Shown here piece after piece: positions 54,793 through 63,898 of a stretch of DNA of 64,000 nucleotides; the first letter of the stretch is position 1, and each line of letters begins with the position of its first letter. The stretch is from contig NZ_WOEY01000032.1 in assembly GCF_013177695.1 (NCBI RefSeq), positions 17,889-81,888 on the forward strand, given 5' to 3'. Position numbers and translations under genes: made by a program. The notes under the pieces were generated by a model. It made no database searches. It was given only the letters and a program-made list of their open reading frames with translations, and was not told the DNA's origin. This stretch comes from Paraburkholderia solitsugae. GTDB lineage: Bacteria > Pseudomonadota > Gammaproteobacteria > Burkholderiales > Burkholderiaceae.

Positions 54793-55752
54793 TCAATTCG
54801 TTGCCATACAGGCGCGTACCGGCGGCAAGCTGGAGATGTACGCATCCACGACGCCGCGCAAGCGCGTCAGGACGGCCGCATGCTGTTCCCAAGGCAGTCT
54901 GTCGACGCTCATCACGGGGCGCGCGGGCCGGTCGATGCGGCTGTCATCCACAGCCTGTCCAACCTCCACGGCCGCAGCCAGGTAGGCGCGATCCTTTTCT
55001 GGATGGAAATCCTTCAGCAGCCCCGCCGCACGGCCTGGTTCGACCATCGCCATTGCCGAAAGCAAGCCCCAGCCGCCCCAGTTGGAGACGCCCGCGACGA
55101 CCAGGTGATCGGTAGGCGTCGTGGCGCCGATCAGCGAACCGTTCGGGATGTCGTCGCGGACAATCTCTTCCGGCAGCACACTCATACCAATTTCGTTGCC
55201 ACCGTCGCCGATGCCAATCGTGACCCAGGGCCGCTGCCAGTCGGGGTCATCGAACAACAGATGCAACGGCGCAGTGTCGTCGGACATGTCCGCGCCGTAC
55301 TCGCGATGCGGTTTGCCGTCGCTGCCGGGAGCCACCCGCTCGATCGAAATCAGGTGCGTAATGGGACGCTCGGCGGCGGCAAGCCGATCCCTGAGCGACG
55401 TGACCGAGTCCTTGCTGACCGACGTGATTTCCAGAGCGACGCCTTCAGGCAGTTCCGTGGTGATCGCCCACACGGCTTTGCTGCAGGGCGCATCCGAGAT
55501 GACTGTCACGGGTATGCCCGCATTCGCGAGCCCGGCAGCCACGTGCGCCATGCCGCCCAGGCCGTCAGTCTCCGGCGACGGCGGAACCGCATTGCGGATG
55601 AAAAAACCCGTGACGATGCCGACGTGCGCGTTAGGCGTGCTCATGATCGAGCGTGCGGCACGCTCCAACTGACCCTCCGCGAAACGCTTCATACGGCTGA
55701 TATCCCGCCTGACCGTCTGCCCGACGATATTCTCGATTTGACTGAATCCCAT
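54793..55752 (-). CDS. D-glutamate cyclase family protein (DUF4392)
   Basis: A 319-aa protein matching the C-terminal domain of mammalian D-glutamate cyclase: GIVTGFFIRN..PETDGLGGMAHVAAGLANAGIPVTVISD, ISIERVAPG, GIGDGGNEIGMS and VAGVSNWGGWGLL. The mammalian enzyme interconverts D-glutamate and 5-oxo-D-proline. ATG 55752 fits the family N-terminus. It lies between an MFS transporter and the PLP enzyme, with gaps of 41 and 23 bp, so co-transcription is likely. Confidence 0.87.
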   Translation of the reverse strand: MGFSQIENIVGQTVRRDISRMKRFAEGQLERAARSIMSTPNAHVGIVTGFFIRNAVPPSPETDGLGGMAHVAAGLANAGIPVTVISDAPCSKAVWAITTELPEGVALEITSVSKDSVTSLRDRLAAAERPITHLISIERVAPGSDGKPHREYGADMSDDTAPLHLLFDDPDWQRPWVTIGIGDGGNEIGMSVLPEEIVRDDIPNGSLIGATTPTDHLVVAGVSNWGGWGLLSAMAMVEPGRAAGLLKDFHPEKDRAYLAAAVEVGQAVDDSRIDRPARPVMSVDRLPWEQHAAVLTRLRGVVDAYISSLPPVRACMATN

Positions 55753-55793
55753 TGCTGTGTTTCCTGTGATGATTGAGTGGTTGCCTGACCCGC

Positions 55794-57095
55794 TCAGACC
55801 GGAATTTTGGTTTCGTAGTCGATTCCGATTGAGCAGACGAAGAGCCCTACCCCCATCGCGGCGAAGCACATCAACGCGAGGAAATACGAGCCGGTATATT
55901 GGACGATCGCACCGACCACGATCGGAATCACCATCCCGCCGAGATTGCCACCGAAATTCAATAGGCCGCCTAGCGCGCCGACCTTGTTGCGGGTGGCGAG
56001 CATCGCCGGAATCGACCAGTACAGTCCGCCCCAGCGCAGAAAAAACAAGGTCGCCGACAGCAGGATCACGACCATCTTCGGGCTCGACGCATACGCGACG
56101 CAAAACACTGAAATCGTCGCCACCACACCGGCGATGCCGAACATCACGCGCATCACCAGGTTTGGCGCAGCGCCGCTAGCCAGCCATTTGTCGCTGATAT
56201 AGCCGCCCACGAGTTCACCAATGAATCCGCAGACGAAAATCACGAAACTCGCGTTGCCCATCTCCTTCAGGTCGAATCCGTGCACCTTGTGGAGGTACGT
56301 CGGCATCCAGGTCAACAGCCCGTAGTAGAGCGTCGTGCAACACATGAAGCCGACAAACATCAGCAGTACCGAGCGGTATTTGAAGAAGTCCCTTGACCGC
56401 CCCGACAGGTTCTTCGCCTCTTTCGCGTACTCCCTCGCCTGGGCCCGCTCGATATGGTCCGCTTCCGCGTCATTGACGCCGCTGTGCTCGCGGGGATGAT
56501 TCTTGATGTAGAACCACGCGCCGACGCCACACAAAATGGTGCCGATACCGGCGATCGCGAATGCGGCGCGCCAGGAGTGCGCGACCAGGATCAGCCATGC
56601 AATCAGCAGCGAGCCCACCGCGGCCCCCAGTGGCGAACCGCCGTCCATCAGCGAGGCACCGCGAACACGCTCGTGCTGCGTGAGCCAGGAAGCGTTCAGC
56701 GCGCCCCCTGCTGCTGCCACGGGCGCCTCAGCTATGCCGAGCCCCACCCGCGTCAACAGCAAACCTACTGCGCTGGTCGTCAACGCGGCGAGCCCCTGGA
56801 AGCCCCCCCAGAACAAGGTGCACAGCGCAAGCACGAGGCGTGGCTTGAAACGGTCGACCAGCATGCCACCCGGCATCTGCATCAGCGTGTATGACCAGAA
56901 GAAGGAACTGAGGATCAAGCCCTGCATGACCGGTGTCAGCGAGAACTCCCTGGCAAGCAGCGGCATCGCCACCGACAGCGACGCGCGGTCGACATAGTTC
57001 ACCGTCACGAGCAACAGCAGGATAAGAAAAATCTTCCACCGTACAGACGTTTTGGGTAGCGCGTGCTCCGCCACCGATTCCATTGAGCTGCTCAT
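55794..57095 (-). CDS. MFS transporter (GudP/ExuT-like organic-anion symporter)
   Basis: A 433-aa transporter with 12 predicted helices and the ACS phrases VNYVDRASLSVAMPLLAREF and FFWSYTLMQMPGGMLVDRFKPR. It is the first gene of the minus-strand cluster, divergent from its LysR gene. It probably carries the pathway's main substrate, an organic or amino acid, across the inner membrane. Confidence 0.88.
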   Translation of the reverse strand: MSSSMESVAEHALPKTSVRWKIFLILLLLVTVNYVDRASLSVAMPLLAREFSLTPVMQGLILSSFFWSYTLMQMPGGMLVDRFKPRLVLALCTLFWGGFQGLAALTTSAVGLLLTRVGLGIAEAPVAAAGGALNASWLTQHERVRGASLMDGGSPLGAAVGSLLIAWLILVAHSWRAAFAIAGIGTILCGVGAWFYIKNHPREHSGVNDAEADHIERAQAREYAKEAKNLSGRSRDFFKYRSVLLMFVGFMCCTTLYYGLLTWMPTYLHKVHGFDLKEMGNASFVIFVCGFIGELVGGYISDKWLASGAAPNLVMRVMFGIAGVVATISVFCVAYASSPKMVVILLSATLFFLRWGGLYWSIPAMLATRNKVGALGGLLNFGGNLGGMVIPIVVGAIVQYTGSYFLALMCFAAMGVGLFVCSIGIDYETKIPV

Positions 57096-57242
57096 GCTTC
57101 GCCTCGCTTGTCGTCGACTGATGTGTCGCAAAACTTCGCTTCGGACCCCAATGCGACGACGGTTCGCCGTTGTGGCGGCGACCTCATCCGGCCATACCCG
57201 CGTGTCGTGTGGATCACGTGAATCAAGTGTATGCAGCGAAAA

Positions 57243-57260
57243 TTGATCGGAGATAATCAA
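57243..57260. promoter_or_regulatory. Candidate LysR operator TTGAT-N8-ATCAA
   Basis: An inverted repeat with 5-bp perfect arms and an 8-nt AT-rich spacer, centred 43 bp upstream of the LysR start and about 156 bp upstream of the divergent MFS start. Position fits autoregulation and control of the divergent operon. Confidence 0.5.
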
Positions 57261-57294
57261 AAGTGAGCCGATCAACCGATAGAAATCCCCGATC

Positions 57295-58200
57295 ATGCGA
57301 GTGTCCATTCAGCAAATCGAAACCTTCTACTGGACCGCCCGTCTAGGCGGCTTCCATGCCGCGGCGCGCCACCAGCACCTGACACAGCCGACGATTTCCG
57401 CGCGCATCCAGGAGTTGGAGTCGCAACTCGGCGCACAGCTGTTCGAGCGTGGCCGCGGCCGATCTGGCCTGACGCTCGTCGGTCAGGATGCGCTGGTGCA
57501 GGCAGAAAAGATCCTGAAGCTCGCCGATGAATTCAGTCGCGTCGCCGAACGACGAGATCCCATGAGAGGGCTACTAAGGCTGGGCGCCAACGAATCGACG
57601 GCGCTGGCCGGACTGGCCAGTCTGCTGACGCAATTGAAGGCCGCCTATCCAGCGCTACGGATCGAGATTACGGTCGATGTCGGCGTGGCGCTGAGCCGCA
57701 AACTGATCGCGCGAGAACTCGACGTCGCGATCCTGAACGATTCGTGCGCCGCTCAGAACATCGTCGAGCAAACGATCGGGCTCACGGACCTGCACTGGGT
57801 CGCCTCGCCGCGGCTGGTGGCGAGGCGCGAGGTCACGCCCGAGAGTCTGGTCCACTTACCGGTCATCACCGTCACGCACCCTTCTTCGAATCACTCGCTG
57901 GTGACGAACTGGTTTCGCAATGCAGGGCTTGAGGCGGAGAACCTGAGTTCCTGCAACTCTTTGTCGATGATGCTGCAGCTCGTGGCTGCGGGCCATGGCG
58001 TAGCTGTGATGTCGCCGGCGATCATGCGCGCGGAAATCGAGGCTGGGCTCATTCATACATTGATACCGGAGCCGCGTTTGAGACAGCAGAAATATTTCAT
58101 TGCCTATCAGGCGGAGCGGCGCGGCAGCGGTATTGATGCAATCGTCAAGCTAACGAGAGACATGCTGGCGCGCAGCGGAGTTCTGGTGGCTCGCCGCTAA
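57295..58200 (+). CDS. LysR-type regulator of the D-amino-acid cluster
   Basis: A 301-aa LysR protein with HTH (GFHAAARHQHLTQPTISARIQELESQLG) and an effector domain of usual size. It is divergent from the seven-gene cluster, with 199 bp between start codons, and is the obvious candidate to control it. The effector would be a pathway substrate or intermediate. Confidence 0.9.
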   Translation: MRVSIQQIETFYWTARLGGFHAAARHQHLTQPTISARIQELESQLGAQLFERGRGRSGLTLVGQDALVQAEKILKLADEFSRVAERRDPMRGLLRLGANESTALAGLASLLTQLKAAYPALRIEITVDVGVALSRKLIARELDVAILNDSCAAQNIVEQTIGLTDLHWVASPRLVARREVTPESLVHLPVITVTHPSSNHSLVTNWFRNAGLEAENLSSCNSLSMMLQLVAAGHGVAVMSPAIMRAEIEAGLIHTLIPEPRLRQQKYFIAYQAERRGSGIDAIVKLTRDMLARSGVLVARR

Positions 58201-58231
58201 AGCCGCCCGCGCATCTCGCCGCAGCTCGGAA

Positions 58232-60496
58232 CTACGCGCGCTTCAACAGCCCGGTATCCACCGGCAACGCACGAATCCTCTTGCCGGTTGCATTGAAGAT
58301 CGCGTTGCAGATCGCAGCCGACACGGGCGGCACGCCAGGTTCGCCGACGCCGCCCGGCGGCGCATCGCTCGGCACGATGTAAACGTAGGTTTGAGGTACC
58401 GAGTCGATGCGGGCAACCCGGTAGTCGGTAAAGTTCGATTGCTCTGGCATCCCATTCCGGAAACTGAGTTCGCTGTATAGCGTATTGCCGAGCGCCATGA
58501 CCACGGCGCCTTCGAACTGTGCGACGACCCGGTCGGGATTGACCATACGCCCACAGTCGACCGCGAGATCGACGCGCGTCACGCGCACCGAACCGTCGTC
58601 CGCCACCTCGACCTGGGCGACTGCGGCAACATAACTCAGGAAGCTACGATGGACGGCAATGCCGCGTCCGTGCCGCGCCGGCAAAGCGGTCGACCAGCTG
58701 GAGCGCACCGCGGCCGCCCGCACCACCGCCGCGTAACGTGCGGTATCGATCGGATACTCGTCCATCGACGCGCCATAGTTCGGGTAATCGACCCCAAGCG
58801 CGTGCAGGTCGACATGACGCGACGGTCCCAGCAGCGTCAGCAGGTGTTGCACCGGGTCCTGTCGCGCCGCCGCCGCCAGTTCGTCGACGAACGACCCAAC
58901 GGCAAATCCGTGCGGGATGTTGTACACGGAGCGATACCAGCCGATGCGCGTGTGCGCCGTCGCCGCGCCGTTCTCGCACTGGATGTTGGCGATGTCATAG
59001 GGGATGTCGGTGACGCCCTGCCCGAGCTCGCCGGCCGAACCATAGAGCACGTTCGGGGTGAAGGTCGTGCCGATCGACGGGAACACGCTCCGGTGCAACC
59101 ACGCGATGGTTTTACCTTGTCCATCGAGGGCGCCTTCCAGGTGCTGCGCACAGATCGCGTGGTAATAGTCGTTGCGCAGATCGTCTTCGCGCGTCCATGT
59201 GAGCTTGACCGGTGCGCCGACCTCGCGTGACAGAAACGCAGCCTCGGCCACATAGTCGGGCTTGGACTTCCGGCCGAATCCGCCGCCCAGCAACGTGACG
59301 TTGATCGTCACTGCCGACTCCGGCAGACCGAGCACCTGTGCGACGGTCGAGCGTGCCTGCTGCGGGTTTTGTGTCGCTGTCCATATCTCGACCGTGCCGT
59401 TCGCCCAGGACGCGGTGGCCGCCAACGGCTCCATCGCGGCATGCGCCAGGTGCGGCACGAAGTAGTCTGCGGCAATCCGCTTTGTAGCGCTCTGCAGCGC
59501 GGCGCCCGTGTCGCCGTTGCTGCGAACGACTTTGCCTGGTCGCCGCGCGGTATCTTCGAGCGTTTGGCGGTACGCTGCGGTGTCGTACGACCCGTTTGCG
59601 CCCGCATCCCATTCGAGCTTGAGCTTTTTGCGCCCTTGCACGGCGGCCCACGTGTTGGTCGCGAGCACCGCGACGCCGCCAAGCGGTCGAAAGCCAGCCG
59701 GCAAAGACGCGAGAGGAATGCGCACAACGTGCAGCACACCGGGCACTTTCATCGCGTCAGCGGCATCGACGCTTTTGAGGGTCGCGCCATAGACCGGAGG
59801 ATGCTCGATCGACGCGTAGGTCATGCCAGGCAGCACGACATCGATGCCATACGTCGCACGGCCGCGAACAATGTCGTCGAGATCGACGATCGGTATCGAC
59901 TTGCCGATGTAGCGCCAGTTGTCTTCGTCCTTCAGGCGCAGCGTGTCGCGAGCTGGCACCGGCTGCCGCGAGGCGGCCTCGGCCAGTGCACCATATGGCA
60001 GACGCCGCTTACTGGCCGTGTGCACGACATGACCCGGCTCGGTATGGCAGGCGCCGGGTGCAACCCGCCACCGGGCCGCAGCGGCCGCGATCAGCATTTG
60101 CCGTGCGCTACCTCCTGCTTCGCGCAGGGGCTGGAAAAATTGACGGATGCTGCGTGAACCATCGGTATTCTGGTCGCCGTACTTCGCGTCGCCTTGCGCC
60201 TGCACCACCTTGACCGTCTGCCAGTCGGCGTCGAGCTCGTCAGCGAGGATCATCGCAAGGCTGGTGCGAATGCCCGTGCCCATCTCGGAGCGATGCGCGA
60301 CCAGAATGATCTCGCCAGAGGGCGAGACCGATACGTAAACATTCGGTGCAAAGACACCGCGCACATTACCCGCTTGCGGCAAAGCGCCGGCCGCAAATGC
60401 CGTATTGATGCCGCCGATCCGCATGCCAAGCACGATGCCGCCGGCTAACGTGCCTTGCAGGATCCGGCGCCGGCTCAGATTGACGATTTGGCTCAT
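58232..60496 (-). CDS. Molybdenum-binding large subunit, isoquinoline 1-oxidoreductase-like
   Basis: A 754-aa xanthine-oxidase-family subunit with a twin-arginine export signal (SRRRILQG, residues 8-15). Molybdopterin-site landmarks are LLGGGFGRKSKPDYVAEA and, near the end, PPGGVGEPGVPPVS, whose Glu is the catalytic base. It oxidises an N-heterocycle or aldehyde in the periplasm together with the small iron-sulfur subunit encoded just upstream. Substrate unknown; the Tat signal sits here while the small subunit has none, so they are exported together. Confidence 0.9.
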   Translation of the reverse strand: MSQIVNLSRRRILQGTLAGGIVLGMRIGGINTAFAAGALPQAGNVRGVFAPNVYVSVSPSGEIILVAHRSEMGTGIRTSLAMILADELDADWQTVKVVQAQGDAKYGDQNTDGSRSIRQFFQPLREAGGSARQMLIAAAAARWRVAPGACHTEPGHVVHTASKRRLPYGALAEAASRQPVPARDTLRLKDEDNWRYIGKSIPIVDLDDIVRGRATYGIDVVLPGMTYASIEHPPVYGATLKSVDAADAMKVPGVLHVVRIPLASLPAGFRPLGGVAVLATNTWAAVQGRKKLKLEWDAGANGSYDTAAYRQTLEDTARRPGKVVRSNGDTGAALQSATKRIAADYFVPHLAHAAMEPLAATASWANGTVEIWTATQNPQQARSTVAQVLGLPESAVTINVTLLGGGFGRKSKPDYVAEAAFLSREVGAPVKLTWTREDDLRNDYYHAICAQHLEGALDGQGKTIAWLHRSVFPSIGTTFTPNVLYGSAGELGQGVTDIPYDIANIQCENGAATAHTRIGWYRSVYNIPHGFAVGSFVDELAAAARQDPVQHLLTLLGPSRHVDLHALGVDYPNYGASMDEYPIDTARYAAVVRAAAVRSSWSTALPARHGRGIAVHRSFLSYVAAVAQVEVADDGSVRVTRVDLAVDCGRMVNPDRVVAQFEGAVVMALGNTLYSELSFRNGMPEQSNFTDYRVARIDSVPQTYVYIVPSDAPPGGVGEPGVPPVSAAICNAIFNATGKRIRALPVDTGLLKRA

Positions 60497-60945
60497 CACG
60501 CTGTCTCCGCTGCGGCTTTGATCGCCGCCTTGATGCGCTGATAGGTGCCGCAACGGCAAACGTTGCCGGACATCGCGTCGACGATCTCCTCGTCGGTCGG
60601 CTTCGGCGTCTGCTTTAGCAGCGACGCCGCCTGCATGATCTGACCCGGCTGGCAGTAGCCGCACTGCGGCACGTTGGCGGCTTTCCACGCGCGTTGTACC
60701 GGATGGTCGCCATTCCTGCTGAGCCCTTCAATGGTGGTCACAGCCTTGCCCTGTGCGTCCGCCAGCGCTGTCACGCATGACCGCACGGCGACGCCGTCAA
60801 GGTGGACCGTGCATGCCCCGCATGCACCCACTCCGCAACCGAATTTGGTGCCGTGCAAACCCAGAAGATCACGAACCGCCCACAGCAGCGGCATGTTCGC
60901 GTCTGCGTCGACGGTGTGGTGAACGCCATTCACTATCAATTCCAT
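60496..60945 (-). CDS. [2Fe-2S] small subunit of the molybdenum oxidoreductase
   Basis: A 149-aa protein with two iron-sulfur clusters: plant-ferredoxin type (C37, C42, C45, C57) and the helical one (C95, C98, C130, C132). It takes electrons from the molybdenum site to an acceptor, probably a cytochrome. AAGGAG precedes the ATG, and its stop shares a base with the large-subunit start. No FAD subunit is present, as in isoquinoline-oxidoreductase-type enzymes. Confidence 0.92.
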   Translation of the reverse strand: MELIVNGVHHTVDADANMPLLWAVRDLLGLHGTKFGCGVGACGACTVHLDGVAVRSCVTALADAQGKAVTTIEGLSRNGDHPVQRAWKAANVPQCGYCQPGQIMQAASLLKQTPKPTDEEIVDAMSGNVCRCGTYQRIKAAIKAAAETA

Positions 60946-61122
60946 TTGTTGACTCCTTGCCGCTGACGGGCGCGCGGCACTCAATGGCCGCGCGCCGCAA
61001 CGGTCTCTCTCAGGTCCCACTTTTATGCTCTGGACTGCTACGCGTTACACCATCCGTTGCCGCTCAGCTGCTGGCACCAAATAGCGCACATTGAGCGCTG
61101 GTATCGCTGGGCTTGCCCTGTG

Positions 61123-62121
61123 TTACGCAACCTGAACGCGTTGCGGCGGCGCCATGAATTCCGGTCCCACCGGATCCTTGACGTACCGGTCGACAATCGA
61201 ATCGATCTGCGCGAACGCGTTCGCATCGAGGCGCCAGCCGAAGACTTCTTCGATGCCATCCAGTTGCGCAGGACGACGCGCGCCCCACAGCGCGATCGTC
61301 GGTCCGCGATCCAGCACCCAGCGCACGGCGAGCGCGAGCACGGATTTACCGAAGGTTTCCCGGGCAAACACATCGAGTGCCTTGACCGCTGCGACATATT
61401 GTCCGCGGCGTGGCGTCAGGAACTTGGGGTCGTGCAGACGCAGATCGTCGCCGCCGAACTTCGTATTGACATCGATGCGACCAGCAAGCAGCCCGCGGCA
61501 CAGCGCGCCGTACGCGAGCGCCACCAGTCCGTGCTGTTTGACATACGGCAGCACGTCGCCGTCGATGTCGCGTTCAAACAGGTTGTAGGGCGGCTGTGCG
61601 GTCGACAGGGGAGCACCCCGTCGAAACACATCCATCTGCTGAGTCGAGAAGTTGCTGACACCCAGTGCCAGAACTTTTCCCTCCTTGCGCAGATCATTCA
61701 GCACTGCTGCGGTCTCCTCGATCGGCACCAGCGAGTCGGGCCAATGCACCTGATACAGATCGATGTAATCGATTCGCAAGCGCCGAAGCGTATCCTCGAC
61801 TTCGTGACGAATGCGTTCCGGCGTCGAGTTGCGAAACACTTTGCCGTCACGCCATTCAAGTGCGACTTTGGTCGCGATGACCGCCTTGTGGCGATAGCCA
61901 TCTGCAAGCGCTTTGCCGACAATCTCCTCCGATGCGCCGAATCCGTACACAGGCGCCGTGTCGATCAGGTTGATGCCGCTGTCGAGCGCCCGGCGGATCA
62001 CCGCGATCGATTCCTTTTCATCGGTGCCGCCCCACATCCATCCGCCGATCGCCCATGTGCCGAGGCCGATGCGCGAGACAGGTGTCGATAAACCTTCAAT
62101 TGCGAGTGTTTCAATAGTCAT
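61123..62121 (-). CDS. Aldo/keto reductase
   Basis: A 332-aa (alpha/beta)8-barrel NADPH-dependent reductase with the catalytic residues D54 and Y59 in NLIDTAPVYG, K85 in VIATKVAL and His in YQVHWPDS. It reduces aldehydes or ketones, or a quinone-like substrate. It lies 177 bp upstream of the molybdenum enzyme on the same strand and is divergent from an HxlR regulator gene that may sense the toxic substrate. Confidence 0.9.
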   Translation of the reverse strand: MTIETLAIEGLSTPVSRIGLGTWAIGGWMWGGTDEKESIAVIRRALDSGINLIDTAPVYGFGASEEIVGKALADGYRHKAVIATKVALEWRDGKVFRNSTPERIRHEVEDTLRRLRIDYIDLYQVHWPDSLVPIEETAAVLNDLRKEGKVLALGVSNFSTQQMDVFRRGAPLSTAQPPYNLFERDIDGDVLPYVKQHGLVALAYGALCRGLLAGRIDVNTKFGGDDLRLHDPKFLTPRRGQYVAAVKALDVFARETFGKSVLALAVRWVLDRGPTIALWGARRPAQLDGIEEVFGWRLDANAFAQIDSIVDRYVKDPVGPEFMAPPQRVQVA

Positions 62122-62265
62122 GCGATGCTCGTTGGTTGACCAACCGCGCCCATGTGGATGCGGTCCGAGGAACTGAGGCATGCCGCCTGAGCGAGCACGC
62201 GAGACGATTATTTCAGCCGCATCTGGCGATCACAAGAAGGCACTTGACGGTTTCATACTTTCCCC

Positions 62266-62700
62266 ATGGAAACAAATTGCTACGACGGGCATTGCGCCGA
62301 AGACAGTGCGCAGAAAAAAACCGACGACCTTGCGCGCAACATCATCGAGCAGATCGCCGATAAGTGGACCATCCTGGTGATCGATGCGCTTGGGACGCAT
62401 GGCGAGATGCGTTTTTCGCGCCTGCGCGAGCACATCGGTGGCGTCAGTCAGAAGATGCTCACCAAGACGTTGCGTCAACTCGAACGCGATGGGCTGGTTT
62501 CGCGCTTCGTGCATCCCGTGATACCGCCGCGCGTCGACTATCGGCTAACACCGCTCGGCCGCAGCCTTCTGGACAAGATCTGCGGAATCTGGGATTGGGT
62601 CGAAGCTCACATGAGCGAAATGGAAGTGGCGCGGCAGCGGTTCGATCGCGGAGACCAACGGTCCGACACGCCACGGTCGCCCGGCAGCGCGTCGCTTTAG
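62266..62700 (+). CDS. HxlR-family regulator with two N-terminal cysteines
   Basis: A 144-aa winged-helix protein of the HxlR type (GEMRFSRLREHIGGVSQKMLTKTLRQLERDGLVSR). Cys5 and Cys10 lie in the short N-terminal tail (NCYDGHC), where HypR/YodB-like members carry their redox- or electrophile-sensing cysteine. It is divergent from the aldo/keto reductase gene (144-bp gap), a usual target for such regulators. Confidence 0.88.
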   Translation: METNCYDGHCAEDSAQKKTDDLARNIIEQIADKWTILVIDALGTHGEMRFSRLREHIGGVSQKMLTKTLRQLERDGLVSRFVHPVIPPRVDYRLTPLGRSLLDKICGIWDWVEAHMSEMEVARQRFDRGDQRSDTPRSPGSASL

Positions 62701-62722
62701 ACGGTAAGGTTGGAACGACGGT

Positions 62723-63769
62723 CTAGCTGTTACGAAGACGAGCCGTCGTCCCGCGCACGATCAGATCGGTCGGAACGATGTTCTGCGAACTCACGGGCCG
62801 CCCCTCGATTCGTGCGAGCAGATACTCGGCGCTGCGCGCGCCGATTTCGTCGGCAGCGAGCCGCATGGTCGTCAGCGGCGGGGTCGTGAAGCTGGAAAAT
62901 TCGATGTCGTTGATGCCCGCGATCGATAGCTCGCCCGGCACGTCGATGCCCGCCTCGCGCGCCTCCGCCAACGCTCCGATCGCAAGCAGATCGGTGCCGC
63001 AGATCACGGCCGTCGGACGCTCGGGACTCTGCATCAGCGCCTTCATCGCCATCTGGCCTTCAATGATCCTGTGCGGCATCTCGATCAGATGCTCGTGGCG
63101 CAATTGCAGGCCGCGCGACTGCAGCGCCGCGCGCACGCCGACAATGCGATCGGCCGCACGATCGCTGTGCTGCGTCATCTGGGTAATCATGCCGAAGCGC
63201 ACATGCCCGAGATCGAGCAGATACTCGGCGAGGCGCCGGCCCACCGCGACATTGTCGAATCCGACATAAGGATGATCGTGATCGACGGTCCAGCCGTTGA
63301 CGAGCGGAATCTGCTCCTTTTCGATCAGTTCATAAAGCGCGGGCGAGTGGCTACGGCCCACCAGCATGAGCCCGGCGATGCCGTCCGCGATCAGCGCGCG
63401 CACCTGCTTCAGTTCGTCTTCCTGGTCGTAGTACGAACAGCCAAGCAGCAACGTATAGCCAGCCTCCCCCATGCGTTTTTGCAGCGCGAACACGCCAATC
63501 GCGAAGTTCTGGTTTTCCAGCGACGGAATCACGGCGCCGATCGTCTTCGATCGCTGGGACGCCAGCGCGCGCGCCGCGGCGTGCGGCGTGTAGCCGAGTT
63601 CCTGCGCGATTTCGCGCACGCGGTTCTGCAGTTCGGCTGCTACCTTCGCGTTGCCGTTCAACACGCGCGAAACAGTCGCAGTCGATACACCCGCCGCGCG
63701 TGCCACGTCCAATACGGAAATTGCATTCGATTTGCGACGCGGCGCTCTTTTCTTGGTTTCTGTGGTCAA
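62723..63769 (-). CDS. LacI-family transcription regulator (GntR/GluR-like)
   Basis: A 348-aa LacI-type repressor with HTH and hinge (VLDVARAAGVSTATVSRVLNGNAKV) and a periplasmic-binding-like effector domain (TIGAVIPSLENQNFAIGVFALQKRM). The subgroup resembles gluconate-operon repressors. The only fitting start is TTG 63769. No target gene is visible on its 3' side; targets may lie beyond the right edge. It converges on the HxlR gene. Confidence 0.88.
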   Translation of the reverse strand: MTTETKKRAPRRKSNAISVLDVARAAGVSTATVSRVLNGNAKVAAELQNRVREIAQELGYTPHAAARALASQRSKTIGAVIPSLENQNFAIGVFALQKRMGEAGYTLLLGCSYYDQEDELKQVRALIADGIAGLMLVGRSHSPALYELIEKEQIPLVNGWTVDHDHPYVGFDNVAVGRRLAEYLLDLGHVRFGMITQMTQHSDRAADRIVGVRAALQSRGLQLRHEHLIEMPHRIIEGQMAMKALMQSPERPTAVICGTDLLAIGALAEAREAGIDVPGELSIAGINDIEFSSFTTPPLTTMRLAADEIGARSAEYLLARIEGRPVSSQNIVPTDLIVRGTTARLRNS

Positions 63770-63898
63770 CTTGCACCCTGCCCGGTGTCGGGGCGCACAA
63801 TCGCGCCTTCCCTGTGCCGCATACTATAACGTGGGGCATCGAGGAATGGCGACCGCCGGGTGCGAACCTGCTCCTAGTACAACATCCCTCAAATAGGT

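Noticed and set aside
57243..57260. FNR box reading of TTGAT-N8-ATCAA
   Set aside because: FNR boxes have a 4-nt spacer; here the spacer is 8 nt, so a LysR-type site is more plausible.
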